Assembly: GCF_023091865.1 (NCBI RefSeq)
Contig: NZ_JAHXDI010000004.1
Coordinates: 372,001 to 436,000 of the forward strand
Origin: Chromohalobacter moromii
GTDB taxonomy: Bacteria > Pseudomonadota > Gammaproteobacteria > Pseudomonadales > Halomonadaceae
DNA: 64,000 nt
Reading direction: 5' to 3'
Shown: positions 16,780 to 27,482 of the stretch, one piece after another
Position numbering within the stretch: the first letter of the stretch is position 1
How the letters are laid out: each line of letters opens with the position of its first letter
Notes under the pieces: generated by a model
The model's input: only the letters and a program-made list of their open reading frames with translations
Databases searched by the model: none
What the model was told of the DNA's origin: nothing
Translations under genes and position numbers: made by a program

Positions 16780-17781
16780 ATGGAAATGTTCGATCTCTCG
16801 TTGATCTGGGCCGTCATCATCGCTTTCGGTGTGATCATGTACGTGCTCATGGATGGTTTCGACCTGGGGCTGGGGATCTTGTTTCCCTTCGCTCCGGACG
16901 AAGACGCGCGTGACGTCATGATGAATTCCGTCGCCCCGGTGTGGGACGGTAACGAGACCTGGCTGGTGCTGGGCGGCGCGGGGCTGATCGGGGCCTTCCC
17001 GCTGGTCTATTCGATCCTGCTGCCGGCGATGTACATCGGGGTCTTCCTGATGCTGGCGGGCTTGATCTTTCGTGGCGTGGCCTTCGAGTTCCGCTTCAAG
17101 TCGCGGCGCACGCGCAACTGGTGGAACGCCGCCTTTGCCGGTGGCTCCTTCGTGGCGGCCTTCGCCCAAGGCGCCGTGGTAGGCGCCTACATCGAAGGTT
17201 TCGAGACTGCCGATCGCGTATTCACCGGCGGAGCGCTCGACTGGCTGACGCCGTTTTCGGTGATCACCGGCTTGGGGCTGGTGGCCGGCTATGCGCTGCT
17301 GGGATCGACCTGGCTGGTGCTCAAGTCGGAAGGGCATGTGCGTGAATGGGCGCGTGGCCTGGTGCCCAAGCTTCTCGTCGGCGTGGTGGCGGTGTTCGCC
17401 GTCGTTAGCCTTTGGACGCCATGGATCGACCCGGGCGTCTGGGAGCGCTGGTTCGACCACATGCAGATAATCTGGCTGCTGCCCGCACTGGCCTTGGCCT
17501 GCGTGATCGGTGTCTACACTGCCAATCGCAAGGGGCGCGAGTTGATGGCATTCCTGCTCACCTTGGGCATGTTCGTCTTCACCTACCTGGGCTTGCTGGT
17601 GAGTCGCTGGCCGTATGTCATCCCGCCCGACTACACGCTGTGGGACGCCGCATCGGCACCGGAGTCACAGTTCTTCCTGCTGATCGGTGTGCTGTTCGTG
17701 GTACCCATCATTCTGACCTACACCGCCTGGTCGTACTGGGTGTTCCGCGGCAAGGTGCGTGTCGGCGACGGGTACCACTGA
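16780..17781 (+). CDS. cydB: Cytochrome bd-type quinol oxidase subunit II
   Basis: The 333-residue membrane partner of CydA, needed for haem assembly of the oxidase. Typical features are the N-terminal MEMFDLSLIWAVIIAFGVIMYVLMDGFDLG region and VWDGNETWLVLGG, both strongly conserved in CydB. About eight helices are visible and the length is normal. It lies 3 bp after cydA, and the cydD GTG follows 3 bp after its stop, so oxidase and assembly factors form one transcription unit. Confidence 0.95.
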   Translation: MEMFDLSLIWAVIIAFGVIMYVLMDGFDLGLGILFPFAPDEDARDVMMNSVAPVWDGNETWLVLGGAGLIGAFPLVYSILLPAMYIGVFLMLAGLIFRGVAFEFRFKSRRTRNWWNAAFAGGSFVAAFAQGAVVGAYIEGFETADRVFTGGALDWLTPFSVITGLGLVAGYALLGSTWLVLKSEGHVREWARGLVPKLLVGVVAVFAVVSLWTPWIDPGVWERWFDHMQIIWLLPALALACVIGVYTANRKGRELMAFLLTLGMFVFTYLGLLVSRWPYVIPPDYTLWDAASAPESQFFLLIGVLFVVPIILTYTAWSYWVFRGKVRVGDGYH

Positions 17782-17784
17782 GCC

Positions 17785-19500
17785 GTGTCTCGATCTCAAG
17801 CCCAAACCTCGGCGCGCGCGTCGCGCCAATGGCTGGCCGCGCAATCCCGTGAGGTGCGCGGCTGGTTGAGCCTGGCCATCGCCGCTGGTGTCATCGGTGG
17901 GCTCGCGACACTCGCGCAACTCGGCCTGATGGCATGGTTGATCAGCTCTGTCGTGATCCACGACACGCCCTTGGTGACGCTATGGCCCTATGCGGCGGCG
18001 TTGGCGGGCGCGGTGATCGTGCGCGGGCTCGCGCAGTGGCTGCAGGAAACCAGCGGTCTGGAAGCTGGGCTGCGCGTCAAGGCACGCGTGCGCGCCCAAG
18101 TGCTCGATCAACTCGCGGCGCTGGGGCCGGTGCATCTCGCCGAGCGGCATAGCGCCGGGAGTACCGCACAACTGGTCGATCAGGTCGAGGCGCTGGAAGG
18201 CTATATCGCGCGTTACGTGCCCCAGGCCACGCTGGCGGTGGTGCTGCCGCTGATCTTTCTCGGCGTGGCGTTTTCGCTGGACTGGTTGGCAGCGTCGTTC
18301 TTCTTGATCGCGGCGCCGTTGATTCCGCTTTTCATGGCGTTGATCGGCATGGGCGCCCAGCGCTTGAACGAGCAGCAGTTCCAGGCCATGACGCGTCTCG
18401 CCGGGCATTTTCTCGACCGTGTGCGCGGGTTGACCACCTTGCAGCTATTCGGGCGCACCCGTCAGGCCACCGAAGAGGTCACCGCGGTGGCCGACGACTA
18501 CCGGCGGCGCAACATGAAAACGCTGCGCGTGGCGTTTCTCTCATCGGCAGTGCTGGAGTTCTTCGCCTCGGTGTCGATTGCGGTGATCGCCATCTACATC
18601 GGCTTCGGCTTGCTGGGCTACATCCAGTTCGGTCCCGCCGATCAACTGACGCTGTTCAGCGGTTTGTTCCTGTTGTTCATGGCGCCGGACTTCTTCCAGC
18701 CGCTGCGCTTGCTGGCCCAACATTATCACGACCGCGCCAGTGCCCTGGGCGCTGCCGAGGGCTTACGCACACTGCTGGCGCAGACGCCACCACAGGGCCC
18801 GCGAATGGAGGCTCTAAACAGTGGGCATGACGACACGGTGCCACTGCGGGCGCGCCTGACCGATGTCAGTGTGGCGCATGCCGGACGCGGCCGGGTGCTG
18901 GGGCCGCTCGATCTCGATATCGACGATGGCGAGGTGGTGGCGCTGGTCGGTCCCTCGGGCACCGGTAAGTCGACATTGCTACAGGTGCTCGCCGGTTTCG
19001 TCGATGCCGAGGCGGGCGAGGTCGTGCTGCGTTCGAAGACACGCGTGGCTTGGCTCGATCAACGTCCGTTCTTGATGCAGGGCACGCTGGCCGAGAATCT
19101 GCGCCTGGTCGCGCCCGATGCCAGTGACGACCGATTGCGCGAGGCGTTGATCGCGGCACAGCTCGGTGACTTGCTGAGCGCTTTGCCCGAAGGGCTCGAC
19201 ACGTCTCTCGGGGAGCGCGGCCTGGGGCTTTCCGGCGGGCAGGCCAGCCGCCTGGCGCTGGCGCGGGTGTTTCTCAGCGATGCGCCCTTGGTGCTGCTCG
19301 ACGAACCCACGGCCAGCCTCGACCCTGACAACGAGCAACGCGTGATCGAGGGGCTGACGCAACTGGCCGCACAAGGCCGCACCCTGGTCATCGCCACGCA
19401 CCATCCGGCCGTCATGGGCATGGCCGACCGCGTGTTGCGTCTCGAGGCGGGGCAGCTGCATTCACAGGATGTACCGGCATCGTCGGAGGCCTTGTCATGA
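17785..19500 (+). CDS. cydD: CydD, ABC exporter subunit needed for cytochrome bd assembly
   Basis: Half of the heterodimeric CydDC ABC transporter. An N-terminal six-helix membrane domain (about 30-320) is followed by an ATPase domain with Walker A VGPSGTGKST, signature LSGGQASRLALAR and Walker B LVLLDEPTASLD. The 571-residue length is usual. The start is GTG at 17785, 3 bp after cydB, with only a weak ribosome site, so a slightly later start cannot be excluded. It is followed directly by cydC. CydDC activity is required for haem incorporation into the bd oxidase encoded just upstream. Confidence 0.93.
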   Translation: MSRSQAQTSARASRQWLAAQSREVRGWLSLAIAAGVIGGLATLAQLGLMAWLISSVVIHDTPLVTLWPYAAALAGAVIVRGLAQWLQETSGLEAGLRVKARVRAQVLDQLAALGPVHLAERHSAGSTAQLVDQVEALEGYIARYVPQATLAVVLPLIFLGVAFSLDWLAASFFLIAAPLIPLFMALIGMGAQRLNEQQFQAMTRLAGHFLDRVRGLTTLQLFGRTRQATEEVTAVADDYRRRNMKTLRVAFLSSAVLEFFASVSIAVIAIYIGFGLLGYIQFGPADQLTLFSGLFLLFMAPDFFQPLRLLAQHYHDRASALGAAEGLRTLLAQTPPQGPRMEALNSGHDDTVPLRARLTDVSVAHAGRGRVLGPLDLDIDDGEVVALVGPSGTGKSTLLQVLAGFVDAEAGEVVLRSKTRVAWLDQRPFLMQGTLAENLRLVAPDASDDRLREALIAAQLGDLLSALPEGLDTSLGERGLGLSGGQASRLALARVFLSDAPLVLLDEPTASLDPDNEQRVIEGLTQLAAQGRTLVIATHHPAVMGMADRVLRLEAGQLHSQDVPASSEALS

Positions 19501-19514
19501 AGGAGTCCATCATC

Positions 19515-21206
19515 ATGAAAGGGGCTACGGTAAAGGCGCTGGGCCCATGGTTGCGCCTGATGGGCGAGCGGCGTACACGCTTGCTGATCGGGGCGTTGCT
19601 GATGCTGGCGACGCTGCTGTTCGCCATCGGGTTGCTGACGCTATCGGGATGGTTCATCACCGCGACCGCGCTGACCGGGATGACGCTCGCGGCGGGCGGC
19701 GCGGCGACGATCAATGTCTTCACGCCGGGTAGCGGCATTCGTTTCTTCGCCGTGGGGCGCACCGCCGCACGTTACGCCGAGCGACTTTATAACCACGATA
19801 CCGTGCTGCGCCTGCTGGCGGATATTCGCGGGCGGACCTTTGCCGGCTTGTCACGGCTCTCGGGCCGTGAATTGGCGCGTTACCGCGCCGGCGAATGGCT
19901 CAACCGGCTGACCGCCGATATCGATGCGCTCGACAATCTCTATCTGCGCTTGCTGGCGCCGCCGTTGGTGGGACTGCTCGCAGTTCTCGTGGTCAGCGGT
20001 ATCCTGGCGCTGGCGATGCCCGCGTTCGGCGGCGTGCTGCTGGCGATCATGCTGCCGTTATGGGGGATCGTCACGCTGGGCATGGCGGTGGCGGGAAGCG
20101 GTCCTAGCGCACGGCGCGTCGAGACCTTGGAACGCCTGCGCGTTCGTGCCCTGGAGCATCTTCAGGGTCTTGCCGAGCTGCGCACCTTTGGCGTACTCGG
20201 CGCCCACCGAGCGAGGGTGGAGCGCGAGCAGCGGACGTTGCTCGACGATCAGCGGCGCCTGGGACGACGCGCCGCGCTGGGTAATGCGCTAGTCACCGTG
20301 ACCGTGCAAGGCGCTGCCGTGGCGATTCTATGTTTGGCGCTGCTCGCGTTCGCCGCGGGCAAGCTCTCGGCGCCCGTGGCCAGCATGTTGCCATTGGCGG
20401 TGCTGGCGCTGAATGAAGGACTCGCCATGCTGCCGGGCGCCTTCGTGCAATTGGGGGCTACGCGTACGGCTGCCGCGCGGCTCAATGCCGAGGCGGCGGC
20501 GCCTGCGAGTGACGAAGGCGGGATCTCCCTGGCTAGCGTCGAGGCGCCGTCACTCACCTTCGAGGCGGTGACGCTGCGTTATCCGGGCATGGGGACTACG
20601 CCTGCGCTCGAAGACGTCAATCTACACGTGGCGGCCGGCGAGCGTGTCGCCGTGCTGGGCCCTTCGGGCAGCGGCAAGTCGAGCCTTGCCCAACTCGTCG
20701 TCCGGGCCTTCGATCCCGATGCGGGCAGCGTGCAACTGGCGGGGCAGGATCTACGCAGCCTGGCGCCGCAGGCATTGCGTTCGCGGCTCGCCTATCTGAC
20801 CCAGCACACCGAGCTTTTTCATGCCTCGCTGGCTGACAACCTGCGCCTGGGGTTGCCGGTTGAGCACGACCTGGATGAAGCGGCCGTCGAACGTGCCCTG
20901 TGGCAGGCGCTATGGATCGTCGATCTGGAGGGTTGGGCACGCGAACTGCCGCACGGACTCGACACCTGGGTCGGCGAAGCCGGGCGCCAGCTTTCCGGTG
21001 GGCAAGCACGCCGCGTGGCGCTGGCTCGAGTCATTCTGCGCGATGCGCCGCTGGTGTTGCTCGACGAACCGCTGGCGGGGCTGGACGCCACTACGGCGAC
21101 GACGGTCGCCGAGCGGCTCGACACCTGGCTCGATGGGCGTACCGCGCTGATGTTCGCCCATCGCCGCGACGCCCTACCGCATTGCGATAGGGCGTTAGTG
21201 CTTTGA
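19515..21206 (+). CDS. cydC: CydC, ABC exporter subunit needed for cytochrome bd assembly
   Basis: Second half of the CydDC transporter. The membrane domain is followed by an ATPase domain with LGPSGSGKSS, LSGGQARRVALAR and LVLLDEPLAGLD. I place the start at ATG 19515 because AAGGAG (19500-19505) stands nine bases before it. An in-frame ATG at 19497 overlaps the cydD stop and would add six residues. The protein ends soon after the H-loop (FAHRRDALPHCDRALVL), so the tail is short. It is the last gene of the cydABDC unit, and glpK converges 43 bp downstream with no clear terminator. Confidence 0.92.
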   Translation: MKGATVKALGPWLRLMGERRTRLLIGALLMLATLLFAIGLLTLSGWFITATALTGMTLAAGGAATINVFTPGSGIRFFAVGRTAARYAERLYNHDTVLRLLADIRGRTFAGLSRLSGRELARYRAGEWLNRLTADIDALDNLYLRLLAPPLVGLLAVLVVSGILALAMPAFGGVLLAIMLPLWGIVTLGMAVAGSGPSARRVETLERLRVRALEHLQGLAELRTFGVLGAHRARVEREQRTLLDDQRRLGRRAALGNALVTVTVQGAAVAILCLALLAFAAGKLSAPVASMLPLAVLALNEGLAMLPGAFVQLGATRTAAARLNAEAAAPASDEGGISLASVEAPSLTFEAVTLRYPGMGTTPALEDVNLHVAAGERVAVLGPSGSGKSSLAQLVVRAFDPDAGSVQLAGQDLRSLAPQALRSRLAYLTQHTELFHASLADNLRLGLPVEHDLDEAAVERALWQALWIVDLEGWARELPHGLDTWVGEAGRQLSGGQARRVALARVILRDAPLVLLDEPLAGLDATTATTVAERLDTWLDGRTALMFAHRRDALPHCDRALVL

Positions 21207-21249
21207 CTATGACACGTTCAGCTATGGCTATAAGCGCGGCAACGGCGTC

Positions 21250-22764
<1,515 letters not shown>

Positions 22765-22807
22765 TCACTCCTCGTGTTCGTTACAAAAAACCGATCAATC
22801 TGGACGA

Positions 22808-23536
22808 TTAGTAGGCGTAAGCCACAAGCGCCGCCAAAGTGCTGCCGATGACAGGGCCGACCACTGGCACCCAGGCATAGCGCCAGTCGTTAGAGCCCTT
22901 GTTCTGGATGGGCAGTATGGCGTGGGCAATGCGCGGGCCGAGATCGCGCGCCGGATTGATGGCATACCCCGTCGTCCCGCCCAACGAAGCGCCGATCGAG
23001 ACCACCAATAGGGCGACCGCCAAAGGCCCGAGGCCGGACGGTGTGTGACCGAACATGATGATGACGAAGATCAGCACGAAGGTGCCGATGATCTCGCTGA
23101 GCAGATTCCAACCATAGGAACGGATGGTCGGTGCCGTGGAGAAAGTGGCCAGTTTGAGCGCGCTATCTTCCGTGTCATCGTACTGTTTTTTGTAGGCCAG
23201 ATAGCAAATGACGGCCCCTAGAAAACCACCGATGAATTCGGCCACTAAATAGGTGGCGGTCGTGACGAGATTGATCGGAATGCCTTCGGCATACTCTTTG
23301 GCCGGGCCAATGAGCAAACCGAGTGTCACGGCTGGATTGAGATGCGCACCGGTATCGTAGGCGACATACACACCGCAGAACACGGCAAGCCCCCAACCGA
23401 AGAAGATCACGATGCCATCGCTGCCGTTACCGTTCGTCTTGTTCAATAGGACATTGGCCACTACGCCGCAACCCAGTAGTGTCAGGAACGCTGTGCCAGC
23501 GATCTCGTGGACCAGTATCGTTTCTACGATTCCCAT
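22808..23536 (-). CDS. glpF: Glycerol facilitator (aquaglyceroporin)
   Basis: Passive channel for glycerol across the inner membrane. The 242-residue MIP-family protein has six helices and both NPA half-helix motifs: GAHLNPAVT near residue 65 and INPARDLGPR near residue 190. The D after the second NPAR is the residue that marks glycerol channels over water channels. It lies between glpD and glpK on the same strand. A 197 bp gap to glpD could hold its own promoter; nothing convincing was recognised there. Confidence 0.95.
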   Translation of the reverse strand: MGIVETILVHEIAGTAFLTLLGCGVVANVLLNKTNGNGSDGIVIFFGWGLAVFCGVYVAYDTGAHLNPAVTLGLLIGPAKEYAEGIPINLVTTATYLVAEFIGGFLGAVICYLAYKKQYDDTEDSALKLATFSTAPTIRSYGWNLLSEIIGTFVLIFVIIMFGHTPSGLGPLAVALLVVSIGASLGGTTGYAINPARDLGPRIAHAILPIQNKGSNDWRYAWVPVVGPVIGSTLAALVAYAY

Positions 23537-23733
23537 GAATATGCCTTGCGGTAATGAGTGTTACGGTCGAATAAGGCGGGATACGCATGTCCTGCAATAT
23601 CGATGGGAATATGAGCAATGGGTTGGCGAGTCATGGTGTTCCTCCTCTTTGTTGCGCCACCCACATCGATGGCAGTTGGGTTTGGGTCGTTATTCACGAC
23701 GGCTGGGTGCGTTGCTAAGTCCTTAGGTGAGTT

Positions 23734-25254
23734 TTAAGTAGTTGGACCGGCGTTAGTCGGTTCAGCTAAGGAACGGTCGAGATAGTCGGCGAGTCGGCGC
23801 CGTTCGCTGTCATTGAGACGCAGCCCCAGCTTGGATCGCCGCCAGAGAATGTCCTCGGCCGTGCGCGCCCATTCGTGATCGCGCAGGTAATCGACTTCGG
23901 CGGCATACAGGTCGGCACCAAAATGCTCACCCAGGTCGTCCAGACTTTTTGCATCGCCGACGATGTTCGTGACCCGTGTGCCGTAGTTGAAGACCATGCG
24001 ATTGGCCATGCCCAGTGGAATGAAGGGGTGACTGGCCTGTAGCGACTTGAACAGGTGCTGTGGTTTCGCTTCTTCACCGCCGGGCAGCGGATGACCTTTA
24101 CCGGTCCAGGCTTTTTCCTGGTTGCCGAGCTCAGGTGCCAATTGATCGACGGCGTCCTCAGCCAACCGTCGATAGGTCGTCAGCTTGCCGCCGAAGACGT
24201 TGAGCAGTGGGGCGCCGCCGGAGGTATCGAGCTGAATGCGGTAATCGCGGGTAATCTCGCTGGCGTTGTCCTCACGATCATCGAGAAGGGGGCGCACACC
24301 GGAGTAATTCCAGACGACATCGTCGGGCCCGATAGGCCGTTCGAAATAGCGATTGGCCGCCTCGCATAGATAGCCGATCTCATCTTCCTCGATGGCGGTA
24401 TCGCCGGGGGCGCCCTCATGCTCGACATCGGTCGTCCCGATGAGCGTGAAATCGCGCTCGTAGGGAATGGCGAACACGATGCGGCCATCGGGTTGCTGGA
24501 AGATATAGGCGTAGTCGTGGTCGAACAGCTTATTGACGACGATATGACTGCCCTTGATCAGGCGCAGCGAATACGGGTGATCCTGGGAGGCGACCTCGTC
24601 GAGAAAACGCACCGCCCAGGGCCCGGCCGCATTGACCAGCCCGCGAGCGGCGACCTGGAACGTATCGCCTGCGGCGGTACGCAGGGTGATAGTCCAACCG
24701 TCATGACTGCGTACGGCAGTCTCGGCACGCGTGCGCGTCATGATGCAAGCACCACGACTGGCCGCGTCCATGCAGTTGAGCACCACCAGTCGGGCATCCT
24801 GTACCCAGGCGTCCGAGTACACGACGCCCTTGGTGAACTCGGGTTTCAGTGGTGTCCCGGCCGGATGATCGGCGAACTTGACGCCATGGGAGCCTGCTAG
24901 CGTCTGTCGTCCACCCAGGTGGTCGTACATGAAGAGCCCGACTCGGATCATCCAGGCCGGCCGCAGGTGTTTTTGGTGAGGCAGGATGAAGCGCATCGGC
25001 CAGATGATATGCGGCGCGGCCTTGAGCAGTATCTCGCGCTCGGAGAGGGCTTTGGCCACGAGCTTGAATTCGTATTGCTCTAGATAACGCAAGCCACCGT
25101 GGATCAGCTTGGTCGACGCCGATGACGTGTGGCTGGCGAGATCGTCCGCCTCGACGACGAGCACCGAAAGTCCACGGCCTGCAGCATCACGTGCGATGCC
25201 TGCACCGTTAATGCCGCCGCCGATGACAATCAGGTCGTAGGTTTCGTTGCGCAT
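23734..25254 (-). CDS. glpD: Aerobic glycerol-3-phosphate dehydrogenase
   Basis: Membrane-associated FAD enzyme that oxidises glycerol-3-phosphate to dihydroxyacetone phosphate and feeds electrons to quinone. The 506-residue protein begins with the dinucleotide motif VIGGGINGAGIARDAAGRGL and has STKLIHGGLRYLEQYEF, a GlpD hallmark. It is the first gene of glpD-glpF-glpK, so uptake, phosphorylation and oxidation of glycerol are encoded together. GlpR-like half-sites lie just upstream (see 25274-25309). Confidence 0.97.
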   Translation of the reverse strand: MRNETYDLIVIGGGINGAGIARDAAGRGLSVLVVEADDLASHTSSASTKLIHGGLRYLEQYEFKLVAKALSEREILLKAAPHIIWPMRFILPHQKHLRPAWMIRVGLFMYDHLGGRQTLAGSHGVKFADHPAGTPLKPEFTKGVVYSDAWVQDARLVVLNCMDAASRGACIMTRTRAETAVRSHDGWTITLRTAAGDTFQVAARGLVNAAGPWAVRFLDEVASQDHPYSLRLIKGSHIVVNKLFDHDYAYIFQQPDGRIVFAIPYERDFTLIGTTDVEHEGAPGDTAIEEDEIGYLCEAANRYFERPIGPDDVVWNYSGVRPLLDDREDNASEITRDYRIQLDTSGGAPLLNVFGGKLTTYRRLAEDAVDQLAPELGNQEKAWTGKGHPLPGGEEAKPQHLFKSLQASHPFIPLGMANRMVFNYGTRVTNIVGDAKSLDDLGEHFGADLYAAEVDYLRDHEWARTAEDILWRRSKLGLRLNDSERRRLADYLDRSLAEPTNAGPTT

Positions 25255-25273
25255 GTTCGGATCCGCTCACCAG

Positions 25274-25309
25274 TGTTCGAGTTAGATCATTGTGGCTCGG
25301 ATTCGAACA
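25274..25309 (-). promoter_or_regulatory. Possible GlpR half-sites upstream of glpD
   Basis: TGTTCGA (25274-25280) and TCGAACA (25303-25309) are perfect inverted half-sites 22 bp apart. A further TGTTCGG overlaps the glpD start codon (25254-25260). TGTTCG matches the core of known GlpR operators. Spacing is wider than in the E. coli consensus, so the sites may act as separate operators. Confidence 0.35.
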
Positions 25310-25549
25310 TTTTTAATTAGGCAAAAAGTAGTAGACGCTATTTCGGGTTATAGCTGAGGACGGCCATATGGGGCGGGATTCGGTCTGATAGCGCTAAAAC
25401 CCGTTCGCGGCTAGGGTTCGTCAGTGAAAAAGCGAGTCGATGTGAAAAATCGAAATTCGGATCAGAACATTGCGGCCAGGTGCGAGGGGCTATCGTGTGG
25501 CTATTCGACGTACGATCGCGCAGTGCACGGTCGTGGTCGACTCAAGGAT

Positions 25550-26239
25550 TTATACGAGCCCCTGTTCACTTAATACCTCTTTGATGATCGGTACCGGCGT
25601 CATTAGATGCTCACGCATCATCGTGCAGGCTTTTGCTGCGTCGCGGGCGAGGATGGCGTCGGTCAGCGCCGCATGCTCGCGGCGCTTGGCGTCAAGCGCC
25701 TCCGCGGAGAACACGGTTTGGCACAGCCATAGATGGCGGTAGCGTTCGGCTTGATCGAATAGCCAGGCTCGCGTCTGCAGCAAGTGCGGCGAGTCGCAGC
25801 CCGCCGCGATGGCGCCGTGAAAGGCCTGGTGACGGGTGTCCCAGATATCCAGCATCTCGTCGGCGCTATGCACTTCCACGACCTTGCTCAAGGCATGCGC
25901 TTTAGCCAGGATCTGTGCTTCCCAGTCATCGCCGCCCCGGGCGATGGCCAGCTCCAGTACCAAGCCTTCCAGTTGTGCGCGTGCGTCGTAGAGGTCCTCG
26001 AGTTCCTTGATCGACATCTCGGCGACGCGATAGCCGCGTTGACTCACCGCCGTCACCAGACGCTCGCTGACGAGTTGCGACAGAGCCTCGCGCATGGGTC
26101 CCACGCCAAGATCGTAACGTGTCTTCAGATCGCTCATGCGCAACTTTTCGCCCGGCGTGTAGACGCCGCGGATGATGTCGCGTTTGAGATGTCGATACGC
26201 GCCGATGGCGAGATTAGGGCGCGGCGAAGCACGGGTCAT
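25550..26239 (-). CDS. csiR: GntR/FadR-type repressor, probably CsiR (GlaR) of the glutarate operon
   Basis: A 229-residue regulator with an N-terminal winged helix (AYRHLKRDIIRGVYTPGEKLRMSDL, then VGPMREALSQLVSERLV) and a C-terminal all-helical FCD effector domain with the metal-site histidines (DTRHQAFHGAI, LTDAIL..., MREHL). It is divergent to csiD. In E. coli and Pseudomonas the neighbouring FadR-type CsiR/GlaR represses csiD-lhgO and responds to glutarate or 2-hydroxyglutarate. A palindrome in the shared intergenic region (26336-26361) is the natural operator candidate. The assignment rests on fold and position. Confidence 0.82.
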   Translation of the reverse strand: MTRASPRPNLAIGAYRHLKRDIIRGVYTPGEKLRMSDLKTRYDLGVGPMREALSQLVSERLVTAVSQRGYRVAEMSIKELEDLYDARAQLEGLVLELAIARGGDDWEAQILAKAHALSKVVEVHSADEMLDIWDTRHQAFHGAIAAGCDSPHLLQTRAWLFDQAERYRHLWLCQTVFSAEALDAKRREHAALTDAILARDAAKACTMMREHLMTPVPIIKEVLSEQGLV

Positions 26240-26327
26240 GGGGCAGTTCCAGCAGATATGTGAGCGCCATGATACCGGACGTCACCAGAGGCGGGGAATG
26301 TTCTTGCGTCGATGCATGGGTGTAATT

Positions 26328-26361
26328 TTGACGTTTTATAAAAATGTAGATATTTTTATAA
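26328..26361 (+). promoter_or_regulatory. csiD promoter with embedded palindrome (likely CsiR operator)
   Basis: A -35 TTGACG (26328-26333), 17-bp spacer and -10 TATTTT (26351-26356) form a plausible sigma-70 promoter 33 bp before csiD. Across it lies the perfect inverted repeat TTATAAAAAT (26336-26345) - GTAGAT - ATTTTTATAA (26352-26361). A repressor bound there would block RNA polymerase. Confidence 0.55.
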
Positions 26362-26388
26362 GCATCTAAAACAACACGGAGATCGCCC

Positions 26389-27351
26389 ATGACGGCCCTT
26401 AATACGCTTGCCGATCGCGCTCCTCAGGGATTCAGCGCCGCGCCTTCCGCACAATCGCCACGCTTGTTACAGCTAACCCTGGACGCCGCGACCGTGCGTG
26501 CTTTCCTCGACGCCACCGCCGAATGGCCGATTCAGGCGCTGGAGTACAAATCGATGCTGCGCTTTCGTGTGGCTAAAATCCTCGACGATCTATGCGCCAA
26601 TACGCTCAAACCGTGGCTGGTGGATACGCTGGTGGATCGTGCTACCGGTGGGCTGCTGGTAACGCCGGAAGGGCTCGATGAAGTGGCGCAGGCCGATGAC
26701 ATGGTGAAGGTGGCCACGGCGGTGGCGCATTGCATCGGGCGCTCCAACTTCGATGCCATGAGCGGGCAGTATTACGCGCGCTTCGTGGTCAAGAACGTCG
26801 ATGAATCCGACAGCTATCTGCGTCAACCGCATCGCGTGATGGAACTGCATAACGATGGCACCTTCGTCGAGCAGGACACCGACTACGTGTTGATGATGAA
26901 AATCGACGAGCAGCACATGCAGGGCGGCAATTCTCTGTTGTTGCATCTCGACGATTGGGCGGATCTCGAGCGTTTCCACGCGCATCCCATGGCGCGTCGC
27001 GAAATGCGCTGGGCGGCGCCGCCGAGCAAGAACGTCGGCAAGGACGTCTATCATGCCGTGTTCGACGTGGATGCCGAGGGGCGTCCGGTGATGTCCTACA
27101 TCGACCAGTTCGTGCAGCCGCGCGATTTCGAGGAGGGCAACTGGCTGTGCGATCTTTCCGAGTCGCTGGAAAGTAGCGCGGCGCGCCTGTCCGTGCCGGT
27201 GCCCATCGGCAGCTTCCTGCTGCTCAACAATCACTTCTGGCTGCATGGGCGCGATCGCTTCACGCCGCATCCCGACCTCCGCCGCGAGTTGATGCGCCAA
27301 CGCGGTTACTTCACGCACAAGCAGACGCTCGCCAACCCCAAGCACACCTGA
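26389..27351 (+). CDS. csiD: CsiD/GlaH, glutarate 2-hydroxylase
   Basis: Fe(II)/2-oxoglutarate dioxygenase that converts glutarate to L-2-hydroxyglutarate in lysine/cadaverine breakdown. The 320-residue protein has the facial triad His154-x-Asp156 (MELHNDGTF) and His286 (FWLHGRDRF), with the same spacing as in E. coli CsiD, and an Arg near 299 for the co-substrate. CGGAG stands before ATG 26389. lhgO follows after 131 bp. The stop codon lies in the first copy of an 18-bp tandem repeat. Confidence 0.94.
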   Translation: MTALNTLADRAPQGFSAAPSAQSPRLLQLTLDAATVRAFLDATAEWPIQALEYKSMLRFRVAKILDDLCANTLKPWLVDTLVDRATGGLLVTPEGLDEVAQADDMVKVATAVAHCIGRSNFDAMSGQYYARFVVKNVDESDSYLRQPHRVMELHNDGTFVEQDTDYVLMMKIDEQHMQGGNSLLLHLDDWADLERFHAHPMARREMRWAAPPSKNVGKDVYHAVFDVDAEGRPVMSYIDQFVQPRDFEEGNWLCDLSESLESSAARLSVPVPIGSFLLLNNHFWLHGRDRFTPHPDLRRELMRQRGYFTHKQTLANPKHT

Positions 27352-27391
27352 GTGGCCCAGCACGCCTGAGTGGCCAAGCACGCCTGAGTTA
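27338..27391 (+). repeat. Three tandem 18-bp repeats at the csiD stop
   Basis: Copies at 27338-27355, 27356-27373 and 27374-27391 share CCAAGCACGCCTGAGTGG with one to three changes each. The csiD stop TGA lies in copy one. Each later copy has the same TGA in frame, so gain or loss of copies would not change the protein. Confidence 0.9.
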
Positions 27392-27482
27392 GTAGTGAGT
27401 GCGCGATGAGTGAGGGATGTCTTGAACGCCAACCGGGCGTTGCGCAGGCTGTAACGATTCGACTCTGACAAGCGAGAACGCG

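Noticed and set aside
23427-23733. Small frame and possible regulatory hairpins between glpF and glpD
   Set aside because: The frame overlaps the glpF start and has no family match; no clear promoter or operator could be defined.
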